From NCBI RefSeq assembly GCF_900099775.1, contig NZ_FMTM01000006.1, forward strand, positions 248,001 through 312,000: a stretch of 64,000 nucleotides of DNA. Reading direction: 5' to 3'. The number at the start of each line of letters is the position of its first letter. The first letter of the stretch is position 1. A model generated the notes under the pieces. It was not told where the DNA came from. It did no database searches and was given only the letters and a program-made list of their open reading frames with translations. Below, one piece after another: positions 33,104-40,785 of the stretch. The translations under genes were made by a program, and so were the position numbers. The stretch is from Rhizobium mongolense subsp. loessense (GTDB taxonomy: Bacteria > Pseudomonadota > Alphaproteobacteria > Rhizobiales > Rhizobiaceae).

Positions 33104-33763
33104 TCAATCCGATGTGTTTCGCAGCGCAAGTGCTGCGGCTGCCGGACCGATGACGGCAAAGAACATCGTCAATGCGATCAGAATGAGGAAGGGCGGCAGG
33201 AAGGGTGCCGGATCTTCCACTGCCGCATAGGTGGCGCTGACGCCGAAGATCAGCACCGGAATGGTCAATGGCAGAACAAGGATCGAGACCAGCAGCCCGC
33301 CGCGCGGAAGGGCGACGGCGACAGCCGCGCCGACGGCGCCGATGAAGGTGATGGCGGGCGAGCCGGCCAAGAGCGTTAGCATCGTCGCACCGATCGCGAC
33401 CTCGTCCATGTTCATGAAGAGACCGAGGAACGGGGAGGCAATCACCAATGGCAGGCTCGTCGCCGTCCAATGCGCGAAGCATTTGACAAGAACCGTCAGC
33501 ACGAGCGGCGTTTCCTGCATCAGCATCAAGTCCAGCGAACCGTCGTCGCGTTCGGCTTGGAAAAGCCGGTCAAGGCCCAGCAAAGCCGCAAGCAGCGCGC
33601 CAATCCAGACGATGGCAGGGCCGATCCTGGAAAGCAGGTTCAGGTCCGGCCCGACGCCGAACGGGATGACAGCGACGACGGTGAGGAAAAACAGCACGCC
33701 GATCAGAGCGCCGCCGCCGGCGCGGATGGAGAGTTTCAGATCGCGCAAGAAGAGGGCGGTCAT
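33104..33763 (-). CDS. ccmB: Haem exporter permease CcmB
   Basis: 219 residues with about six membrane helices, matching CcmB: 'LFLRDLKLSIRAGGGAL' at the N-terminus, 'AQFER' type region here 'LFQAERDDGSLDLMLMQETPLVLTVLVKCFAHW', and 'LLVSILVLPLTIPVLIFG'. Membrane part of the CcmAB ABC complex. An unusually long gap of 214 bases to ccmA contains a palindromic repeat. ATG 33763 is the conserved start. Confidence 0.93.
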   Translation of the reverse strand: MTALFLRDLKLSIRAGGGALIGVLFFLTVVAVIPFGVGPDLNLLSRIGPAIVWIGALLAALLGLDRLFQAERDDGSLDLMLMQETPLVLTVLVKCFAHWTATSLPLVIASPFLGLFMNMDEVAIGATMLTLLAGSPAITFIGAVGAAVAVALPRGGLLVSILVLPLTIPVLIFGVSATYAAVEDPAPFLPPFLILIALTMFFAVIGPAAAALALRNTSD

Positions 33764-33792
33764 GCGAGGTGTCCTTCTTCGCGGATGGCTAA

Positions 33793-33958
33793 GGACCCCT
33801 CTCCAACCCCTCCCCACAGGAGGAAGGGGCTAACGTGCGGCGCTGTTTGCTGCCGACAAATTTCCGATCCGCAAGCTGCGACGGTTCGACTTACATAAGA
33901 GCTTGCAGCACCAAAGCCTCTCCCTTTTGTGGTGAGCGGTTGGGAAGAGGACTTGTCC
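33793..33958 (+). repeat. Palindromic repeat between ccmA and ccmB
   Basis: Two imperfect inverted arms, about 33793-33845 (CCCTCTCCAACCCCTCCCCAC) and 33901-33958 (CTCCCTTTTGTGGTGAGCGG), bracket about 55 bases. The design, C-rich arm then CAC then G-rich arm, is like the element inside ftsY and like common rhizobial palindromic repeats. It lies wholly between two ccm genes that are normally a few bases apart. Confidence 0.6.
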
Positions 33959-33977
33959 TGGTGTGCCACAAGCTTCA

Positions 33978-34625
33978 TCAACCCCAAACTCCTCGATCCA
34001 CGCCCGCAAACCCCGTCATCTTCAATTCCCGGGCACTCTCAAGCCCGAGCGGCTGATGGGTCGCGGCGACAACGATGCCGCCCTTTCTCCGGTGGGTGTC
34101 GATGAGATCGGCAAACAAGCGGTCGGCGCTCGCATCGAGCGCTGCGGTCGGTTCGTCGAGAATCCAGACCGGGCGGTAGGCCACGAGCAGCTTGGCGAAG
34201 GCAAAGCGGCGTTGCTGGCCGGCGGAGAGATAACCGAAAGGAAGATGCGTAATATCCGAAAGTCCGACGGCCTCGGCGGCGTCTTCGATCGATAGTTCCG
34301 AGGCGCCGAGGACGTCGCCGAGAAAGTCTTGCCAGAAGGCGAGATTTTCGGAAACGGTCAGCTCGCTTTTCATCGCATTGCGGTGGCCGAGATAGTGGCT
34401 GACTTCGCGCGAATTCCGGTCCGTTTCACCACGCGAATCAGTGAATTCAACTGTGCCCCTTTCGGGCCTTAAAAGACCGGCAACGACGCGCAGCAAAGTG
34501 GACTTTCCCGATCCGTTTTTCCCAGTCAAAACCAGCGCTTCGCCTGCGTCGAGGCGAAAGGATACGTCTGCGAAAATCAGGTCTTCGCCCCGCCTGGCAG
34601 CGAGATTGGAGGCGTCGAGATGCAT
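33978..34625 (-). CDS. ccmA: Haem exporter ATP-binding protein CcmA
   Basis: 215 residues: Walker A 'LTGKNGSGKST', ABC signature 'LSAGQQRRFAFAKLL', Walker B 'VWILDEPTAALD', H-loop 'ATHQP'. ATPase of the CcmABCD complex that releases holo-CcmE. It begins the ccm group on this strand; ATG 34625 is chosen. Divergent from acnA. Confidence 0.94.
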   Translation of the reverse strand: MHLDASNLAARRGEDLIFADVSFRLDAGEALVLTGKNGSGKSTLLRVVAGLLRPERGTVEFTDSRGETDRNSREVSHYLGHRNAMKSELTVSENLAFWQDFLGDVLGASELSIEDAAEAVGLSDITHLPFGYLSAGQQRRFAFAKLLVAYRPVWILDEPTAALDASADRLFADLIDTHRRKGGIVVAATHQPLGLESARELKMTGFAGVDRGVWG

Positions 34626-34704
34626 AGGTTTTCCGTTCAATAAGTTTTTAGTCACCGCGACGCAAAAAATGTCCCAAATGGGCCGAGCCCTCTCTGGCAC
34701 CTTT

Positions 34705-34723
34705 CTTAGAAATTATCTATAAG
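34705..34723. promoter_or_regulatory. ICE-like imperfect palindrome upstream of acnA
   Basis: CTTAGAAATTATCTATAAG has 7 of 9 matching dyad positions and resembles Irr-type iron-control elements (TTTAGAA-N3-TTCTAAA) known from rhizobial iron-regulated promoters. It lies in the divergent region between ccmA and acnA, 162 bases from the acnA start. Weak match. Confidence 0.3.
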
Positions 34724-34885
34724 ACCCGCAACCACGCCAGCGGCCGGCGTGAATTTCATCCTTGCGCCGAACTTGGAGAAACCTCTCCACGTGCGGACAG
34801 CGGAAATGGCCGTACCCGCATCCTGATGTGCATTAGTGCATAGGCGTCCGCACGACTGTGTTGGCTATCAGAAACGGGGTCTCTC

Positions 34886-37576
34886 GTGTCTAAATCTCTT
34901 GACAGCTTCAATTGTCGCTCCACGCTTTCCGTGAACGGAAAGGACTACGTCTATTACAGCCTACCGAAGGCTGAAGCGAATGGTCTTAAGGGCGTGTCGA
35001 AGCTTCCCTATTCGATGAAGGTTCTGCTCGAGAACCTGCTGCGCTTCGAAGACGGCCAGTCGGTCACCAAGGAGCACATCCTTGCCGTCGCCGAATGGCT
35101 GAACAACAAGGGCTCCGTCGAAAACGAAATCGCCTATCGCCCGGCGCGCGTGCTGATGCAGGACTTCACTGGCGTTCCTGCGGTGGTCGACCTTGCTGCG
35201 ATGCGCGACGCAATGGTCTCGCTCGGCGGCGATCCTGAAAAGATCAACCCCCTCGTGCCCGTCGACCTCGTCATCGACCATTCCGTCATCGTCGATGAAT
35301 TCGGCACGCCGCAGGCCTTCGCCAAGAACGTCGAACTGGAATACCAGCGCAACGGCGAGCGCTACCGCTTCCTGAAGTGGGGCCAGCAGGCATTCAAGAA
35401 CTTCCGCGTCGTTCCTCCTGGCACCGGCATCTGTCACCAGGTCAACCTCGAATATCTCGGCCAGACCGTGTGGACGAAGGATGAGGACGGTGAGACGATC
35501 GCCTATCCGGACACCTGCGTCGGTACCGACTCGCACACGACGATGATCAACGGACTCGGCGTTCTGGGCTGGGGCGTCGGCGGTATCGAAGCAGAAGCCG
35601 CCATGCTCGGCCAGCCGGTCTCCATGCTCCTGCCAGAAGTCATCGGCTTCAAGCTCACCGGCAAGCTCAAGGAAGGCGTCACGGCGACGGACCTCGTTCT
35701 GACCGTCGTGCAGATGCTGCGCAAGAAAGGCGTCGTTTCGAAGTTCGTCGAGTTCTTCGGCCCCGGCATGGACAACATGCCGCTCGCCGACCGTGCGACG
35801 ATCGGCAACATGGGTCCGGAATACGGCGCGACCTGTGGCTTCTTCCCGGTCGACGGCGAAACCGTCAACTACCTCACCATGTCCGGCCGCACCCATGACC
35901 GGATCGCGCTCGTTGAAGCCTATTCGAAGGCGCAAGGCATGTGGCGCGAAGGCGATGGTTCCGACCTCGTCTTCACCGACACGCTGGAACTCGACCTCGG
36001 CGACGTCGTGCCGTCGATGGCAGGTCCGAAGCGTCCTGAGGGCCGCATCGCGCTCGAAGACATCGCGTCCGGTTTTGCCACGTCGATGGACGCCGACTAC
36101 AAGAAGCCCGGCCAGCTTTCGAACCGTTATGCGGTCGAAGGCACGGACTTCGATCTCGGCCATGGCGACGTTGCCATTGCCGCCATCACATCGTGCACCA
36201 ATACCTCCAACCCGTCGGTTCTGATTGCTGCCGGCCTGCTCGCCCGCAACGCCGTTGCCAAGGGCCTGAAGACCAAGCCCTGGGTCAAGACTTCGCTGGC
36301 GCCTGGATCGCAGGTCGTCGGCGAATATCTTGCCAAGTCCGGCCTGCAGGCCGACCTAGACAAGCTCGGCTTCAACCTCGTCGGCTTCGGCTGCACGACC
36401 TGCATCGGCAATTCCGGCCCGCTGCCGGCGCCGGTCTCAAAGACGATCAACGACAAGGGCCTCATCGTTTCGGGCGTGCTTTCGGGCAACCGCAACTTCG
36501 AAGGCCGTATCTCGCCGGATGTCCAGGCGAACTATCTGGCATCCCCGCCGCTCGTCGTTGCCTATGCGCTCGCCGGCACCGTCCAGAAGGACCTGACCAA
36601 GGAGCCGATCGGCGAAGACCAGAACGGCAAGCCGGTCTATCTCAAGGACATCTGGCCGACCTCGAAGGAAGTTCAGGAGTTCATCCTCAAGTACGTCACC
36701 CGCGAACTTTACGAAACGAAGTATGCCGATGTTTTCAAGGGTGATGAAAACTGGCAGGCCGTCCAGGTGCCCCCAGGGCAGACCTACGCCTGGGACGACG
36801 ACTCGACCTACGTCCAGAACCCGCCTTACTTCGTCGGCATGGGCAAGAAGGGCAGCGGCACCTCGGACATCAAGGGTGCCCGCGTCCTGGGCCTGTTCGG
36901 CGACAAGATCACCACCGACCACATTTCTCCGGCCGGTTCGATCAAGGCTGCTTCGCCGGCCGGTTCTTATCTGCTCGAGCACAATGTCGGGGTCGCGGAC
37001 TTCAACCAGTACGGCACGCGCCGCGGTAACCATGAAGTGATGATGCGTGGCACCTTCGCCAACATCCGCATCCGCAACCACATGCTCGGCCCGAACGGCA
37101 GGGAAGGCGGCTACACGATCCACTATCCGTCGAAGGAAGAGGAATCGATCTACGACGCTGCCATGAAGTACAAGGCAGAGGGCGTTCCGCTCGTCATCTT
37201 CGCCGGTGTCGAATACGGCAACGGTTCGTCGCGCGACTGGGCAGCGAAAGGCACCAACCTGCTCGGCGTCAAGGCCGTTATCGCCCAGTCCTTCGAGCGT
37301 ATCCACCGCTCGAACCTGGTCGGCATGGGTGTCATCCCCTTCGTCTTCGAAGACGGCACGACCTGGCAAAGCCTTGGCCTCAAGGGTGACGAGACCGTGA
37401 CCATCGAGGACCTGGAAAACATCAAGCCACGCGAGAAGAAGATCGCCAAGATCACCTACAGCGACGGCACGGTGAAGGAGGTTCCCCTCCTGTCGCGCGT
37501 CGATACGCTCGACGAAGTAATCTACCTCAACAACGGCGGCATCCTGCAGACGGTTCTGCGCGATCTCGCTGCCTGA
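34886..37576 (+). CDS. acnA: Aconitate hydratase A
   Basis: 896 residues. Converts citrate to isocitrate in the TCA cycle with a [4Fe-4S] cluster. Visible ligands: 'TSCTNTSNP' and 'GCTTCIGNSGPL'; also 'GTDSHTTMINGLGVLGWGVGGIEAEA' and the swivelling-domain loop 'YGNGSSRDWAAKG'. GTG start at 34886. A strong terminator follows at 37603-37631. The upstream region contains an ICE-like element. Confidence 0.97.
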   Translation: MSKSLDSFNCRSTLSVNGKDYVYYSLPKAEANGLKGVSKLPYSMKVLLENLLRFEDGQSVTKEHILAVAEWLNNKGSVENEIAYRPARVLMQDFTGVPAVVDLAAMRDAMVSLGGDPEKINPLVPVDLVIDHSVIVDEFGTPQAFAKNVELEYQRNGERYRFLKWGQQAFKNFRVVPPGTGICHQVNLEYLGQTVWTKDEDGETIAYPDTCVGTDSHTTMINGLGVLGWGVGGIEAEAAMLGQPVSMLLPEVIGFKLTGKLKEGVTATDLVLTVVQMLRKKGVVSKFVEFFGPGMDNMPLADRATIGNMGPEYGATCGFFPVDGETVNYLTMSGRTHDRIALVEAYSKAQGMWREGDGSDLVFTDTLELDLGDVVPSMAGPKRPEGRIALEDIASGFATSMDADYKKPGQLSNRYAVEGTDFDLGHGDVAIAAITSCTNTSNPSVLIAAGLLARNAVAKGLKTKPWVKTSLAPGSQVVGEYLAKSGLQADLDKLGFNLVGFGCTTCIGNSGPLPAPVSKTINDKGLIVSGVLSGNRNFEGRISPDVQANYLASPPLVVAYALAGTVQKDLTKEPIGEDQNGKPVYLKDIWPTSKEVQEFILKYVTRELYETKYADVFKGDENWQAVQVPPGQTYAWDDDSTYVQNPPYFVGMGKKGSGTSDIKGARVLGLFGDKITTDHISPAGSIKAASPAGSYLLEHNVGVADFNQYGTRRGNHEVMMRGTFANIRIRNHMLGPNGREGGYTIHYPSKEEESIYDAAMKYKAEGVPLVIFAGVEYGNGSSRDWAAKGTNLLGVKAVIAQSFERIHRSNLVGMGVIPFVFEDGTTWQSLGLKGDETVTIEDLENIKPREKKIAKITYSDGTVKEVPLLSRVDTLDEVIYLNNGGILQTVLRDLAA

Positions 37577-37602
37577 TTGTTAACAAACATGCCAGATAGT
37601 GG

Positions 37603-37631
37603 CCGCCGGAGAGCAATCTCCGGCGGTTTTT
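37603..37631 (+). terminator. Terminator after acnA
   Basis: CCGCCGGAGA - GCAA - TCTCCGGCGG, a perfect ten-base-pair stem with a stable tetraloop, then TTTTT. It ends the acnA transcript. Confidence 0.95.
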
Positions 37632-37797
37632 CTTTGCGGGTTTCCATCTCACGCCGATGTGTTCTAGCAGCGATGCCGACGGGCGGCGTCTCACCCCTTC
37701 GTGACTTCCCGTTTGCAGCGGGAAGGATTATCTCTACGGGCGTAAGTCAGGGCCTGCGGTTTTCTCTCTGCTGCGCGTCTCTGGAAAAGAGGTTGGA

Positions 37798-38538
37798 ATG
37801 TCGCCGCGTTTTTTGATTTCGCTGGTCGCCGGTATGGTGCTTACAGCGCCGCTTCATGCCGAAGATGGCAAACCGAAAGGCGTCGTTGAACTTTTCACCT
37901 CGCAGGGATGCTCCTCCTGTCCTCCCGCCGATGCAGCCTTCCGGAAGCTGGTTAGCCAGGGCGATGTCATCGCACTCGCCTATCATGTGGACTACTGGAA
38001 TTATCTTGGGTGGACGGACACGCTCAGTTCGAAGGAAAACACCGAGCGCCAATATGGTTATGCGCGGATGATGGGCCGCAGCAACGTCTACACGCCGCAG
38101 GTCGTGGTGAACGGCCGCGATCACCTGACTGGCTCGGACCTTTCTGCCATCTATGGCAAGATCGATGCGTTTTCGACGGAAGGCAAAGGCTTGTCCGTGC
38201 CCGTGGACGCGCAGTTGCGCGGCGACGAGCTCGAGATCAAGATCGGCGCCGGCGAGGGTAAGGCCAATGTCGTACTCGTCTATTTCGACAAGGAAAAGAC
38301 GATCGACGTCGAAAAGGGCGAAAACAGCGGCAAGAAGATTTCCTATCTAAACAGCGTCAGCGATGTCGAGACAGTCGGCATGTGGGATGGCAAGGCGGCG
38401 AGCCTGACGCTGCCCGCAAGCGTTCTGCAGAAGCCAGGACTGGAGGGTTGCGCCATCCTGCTTCAGGCCACGACCGCGGACGGAGATCCGGCTGCGATTG
38501 TCGGCGCAACAATCGTCATGGCAGGCAAGAATATCTGA
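37798..38538 (+). CDS. DUF1223 thioredoxin-like secreted protein
   Basis: 246 residues with an N-terminal signal peptide (about 1-21). 'VELFTSQGCSSCPPADAAFRKL' and 'YHVDYWNYLGWTDTLSSKENTERQ' are the DUF1223 hallmarks. The CSSC pair (CxxC) suggests a redox-active thioredoxin fold in the periplasm. Alphaproteobacterial DUF1223 proteins have no firmly known role. Stands alone between acnA and DUF2794. Confidence 0.85.
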   Translation: MSPRFLISLVAGMVLTAPLHAEDGKPKGVVELFTSQGCSSCPPADAAFRKLVSQGDVIALAYHVDYWNYLGWTDTLSSKENTERQYGYARMMGRSNVYTPQVVVNGRDHLTGSDLSAIYGKIDAFSTEGKGLSVPVDAQLRGDELEIKIGAGEGKANVVLVYFDKEKTIDVEKGENSGKKISYLNSVSDVETVGMWDGKAASLTLPASVLQKPGLEGCAILLQATTADGDPAAIVGATIVMAGKNI

Positions 38539-38572
38539 TCGGTTTGCCGCTTCGAGGCGGATGGAACGAGGC

Positions 38573-38648
38573 GGCCCGGCTGATCGTATTCGGGGCTGGG
38601 GTTAAGGTCGATACGCTCAGCCGGGCCCTTTGGCGCGCTGGCGCCAAA
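38573..38648 (+). other. Two tandem inverted repeats after the DUF1223 gene
   Basis: GGCCCGGCTG (38573-38582) pairs perfectly with CAGCCGGGCC (38618-38627) over a 35-base loop; TTTGGCGC and GCGCCAAA (38629-38648) then form a second perfect hairpin with loop GCTG. They could terminate transcription or be a small repeat element; no T run follows. Confidence 0.45.
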
Positions 38649-38812
38649 TCGGTGAGCGAACTTCCTCCGGAAATGAGGCGCTGTTTTGACTGAAATGCGG
38701 CACTTGGGAGATTGCACAGCATATGTTTAATGTGATGGTAGCTGCACTTGCAATTTGATGTGGCTCGGGCAAACTGTCGTTCTCCTGTCATAAGTGGAGG
38801 CTTGGGAGACTG

Positions 38813-39214
38813 ATGACAGATCAGCCGGATTTGCGGCATGGCGACGCCCGTTCCGCCAGTAGTAGTTCCTCGGTCGTCGTCGATTTAAAAGAATACAAGC
38901 AAAGCAAGGACCCACCGCCGGTGACCTTTCACCGTCGCGAGCTGGATGCGATTCTGTGGATCTACGGAAGGATGGTTGGCGAAGGCGAGTGGAAAGATTA
39001 CGCGATCGACCATCTGAAGGAGAAGGCGGTCTTCGCCGTGTTCAAACGTTCAGGCGAGATGCCGCTTTTCCGCATCGAGAAAGATCCGAGGCTCGCCGCC
39101 AAGCAGGGCGCTTATTGCGTGATCAATGCAAACGGCATGATCCTGAAGCGCGGCCATGACCTGCAGCAGGTGCTGAAGGTCTTCAACAAGGTGCTGAAAC
39201 TCGTCGAGACCTGA
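38813..39214 (+). CDS. DUF2794 family protein
   Basis: 133 residues: a Ser-rich N-terminus then 'PPPVTFHRRELDAILWIYGRMVGEGEWKDYAIDHLKEKAVFAVFKRSGEMPLFRIEKDP' (read in parts), typical of DUF2794, a small family confined largely to Alphaproteobacteria. No catalytic motif is visible and function is unknown. Convergent with the acetyltransferase gene five bases away. Confidence 0.78.
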   Translation: MTDQPDLRHGDARSASSSSSVVVDLKEYKQSKDPPPVTFHRRELDAILWIYGRMVGEGEWKDYAIDHLKEKAVFAVFKRSGEMPLFRIEKDPRLAAKQGAYCVINANGMILKRGHDLQQVLKVFNKVLKLVET

Positions 39215-39219
39215 CGGCG

Positions 39220-39777
39220 TCAGCCCTCAAACAGCGTACCAGGATAGACCGACGGATTAGGATCGCTGTCTTTGCCATCGCCGAGCGGACGCTGCATGAT
39301 CATAGTGTCCAGCCAGCGGCCGTGTTTGTAGCCGGTACCCTTCAGCAGGCCGGTCTCTTCGAAACCCAATGCGCGATGAAGCGCGATCGAAGCCGGATGA
39401 GCGCCGCCGACGATGGCTACCATCTGGCGGAAGCCGAGTTCGGTGCAGCGTGAAATCAGCGCTGTTAGCAGTGCCCGGCCAATGCCAAGGCCGCGCGCTG
39501 CAGGCGCGAGATAGATTGAATCCTCCACGATCCAGCGATAGGCGGGCCGGGTGCGGAAGGCGGAAGCATAAGCATAGCCGAGCAGCGCTCCATTCTCATC
39601 AACCGCCGCGATATAAGGATACCCAAGACTGGTATTCGCCGAGAAGCGGGAGGCCATTTCGGATTCCGAAGGCGGGATGATCTCGTAGCTCGCGACGCCG
39701 TTGAGGACTGATTCGCGATAGATTTCCGCGATTGCGGGAAGGTCGGAAGGAGTGGCGTCACGAAGAAAGAAAGGCAT
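39220..39777 (-). CDS. GNAT acetyltransferase (phosphinothricin/methionine-sulfone type)
   Basis: 185 residues of the GNAT fold: 'IRDATPSDLPAIAEIYRESVLNGVASYEI'-type N-terminus (here FLRDATPSDL), 'GYAYASAFRTRPAYRWIVEDSIYLAP', acetyl-CoA loop 'GLGIGRALLTALI', and 'GFEETGLLKGTGYKHGRWLD'. This is the pattern of phosphinothricin/L-methionine sulfone acetyltransferases (Pat/MddA/YwnH), though the natural substrate is not known. Confidence 0.88.
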   Translation of the reverse strand: MPFFLRDATPSDLPAIAEIYRESVLNGVASYEIIPPSESEMASRFSANTSLGYPYIAAVDENGALLGYAYASAFRTRPAYRWIVEDSIYLAPAARGLGIGRALLTALISRCTELGFRQMVAIVGGAHPASIALHRALGFEETGLLKGTGYKHGRWLDTMIMQRPLGDGKDSDPNPSVYPGTLFEG

Positions 39778-39835
39778 TGGATCGGCCGGTCATTGATGAA
39801 TGCCTTTAGAAAACATTCCGTCGCTCGACGTGCAA

Positions 39836-39860
39836 TAAAAAAGGCGGCCGGAGCCGCCTT
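39836..39860 (-). terminator. Terminator after Bax-inhibitor-1 gene
   Basis: AAGGCGGC - CGGA - GCCGCCTT stem of eight pairs, with a run of A on the plus strand (T on the minus strand) at 39836-39842, 18 bases past the stop of the gene at 39878-40606. It may work in both directions. Confidence 0.85.
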
Positions 39861-39877
39861 TTCGGAGATGCTTTCAC

Positions 39878-40606
39878 TTACCTGCGGTTGCCGAGGAACT
39901 GCAACAGGAACATGAAGAGGTTGATGAAGTCGAGATAGAGCGTCAGCGCGCCGATGATCGCCTTCCGGCCGGCGACGGCAACGTCATCGGCTTCGAAGTA
40001 CATTTCCTTGATTCGCTGCGTATCGTAGGCGGTAAGGCCTGCGAAGATCAGGACGCCGATCACCGAGATCGCGAATTGCATCGCGGAAGAGGCCAGGAAA
40101 ATGTTGACGAGCGAAGCGATGATCAGGCCGAAGAGGCCCATGATCAGGAACGAGCCCATTGCCGACAGGTCACGTTTTGTCGAGTAGCCGTAAAGCGACA
40201 GTGCGCCGAAGGAGGCTGCCGTGATGAAGAACGTCTGAACGACGCTCTCGCCCGTGTAGATCAGCAAAAGCGACGAGAGCGACAATCCGACCAGCGCGGC
40301 ATAGACCCAGAAGGTCGTCTGCGCTGCGGAAACGCTCATGCGGCCGATCCGGAAGCTCAAGAAAAACACCAGAGCTAGCGGAGCGAAGATCACGACCCAC
40401 TTCAGCGGGCTCACATAGATCGCCTGGCCGAAGGCGGTCAATTGACCATCGGCAAAAGCGAGCTGGAATGACAGAAATGCCGCTACACCCGTGATCGCCA
40501 GACCCAGCGCCATCAGGTTGTAGACCTTGAGCATATAGGAGCGCAGGCCCTGATCGATCATCTCGCCAGTTTGTGCGCGGCTTTGGTAGTTACGAAGGTC
40601 AGCCAT
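39878..40606 (-). CDS. Bax inhibitor-1/YccA family membrane protein
   Basis: 242 residues with seven predicted hydrophobic helices and the BI-1 order: 'SYMLKVYNLMALGLAITGVAAFLSF', 'VVIFAPLALVFFLSFRIGRM', 'TFWVYAALVGLSLSSLLLIYTGESVVQTFFITAASFGALSLYGYST', 'DLSAMGSFLIMGLFGLIIASLVNIFL', 'VIGVLIFAGLTAYDTQRIK'. Bacterial members (YetJ type) are pH-sensitive calcium channels or leaks, or affect FtsH; the role here is not known. Confidence 0.9.
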   Translation of the reverse strand: MADLRNYQSRAQTGEMIDQGLRSYMLKVYNLMALGLAITGVAAFLSFQLAFADGQLTAFGQAIYVSPLKWVVIFAPLALVFFLSFRIGRMSVSAAQTTFWVYAALVGLSLSSLLLIYTGESVVQTFFITAASFGALSLYGYSTKRDLSAMGSFLIMGLFGLIIASLVNIFLASSAMQFAISVIGVLIFAGLTAYDTQRIKEMYFEADDVAVAGRKAIIGALTLYLDFINLFMFLLQFLGNRR

Positions 40607-40785
40607 AGTTTCCTCTTAAAAGCTCCGATGGGAATACGGTGTCGGGCTATACGACCCGGGCGCCGCTGCGGAGCTCCAGCATGCCTACCGGTAATATGAG
40701 CCTTTCGCCTTTTGCAAACAAGGCCCTTGCAACCCGCGATCGGGTTAAATCGCCGTAAGGTGAAGGGATTTTATCAGCCGCCAAT

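Noticed and set aside
34961..36163. 400-codon minus-strand frame inside acnA
   Set aside because: Shadow of aconitase codons, no family match.
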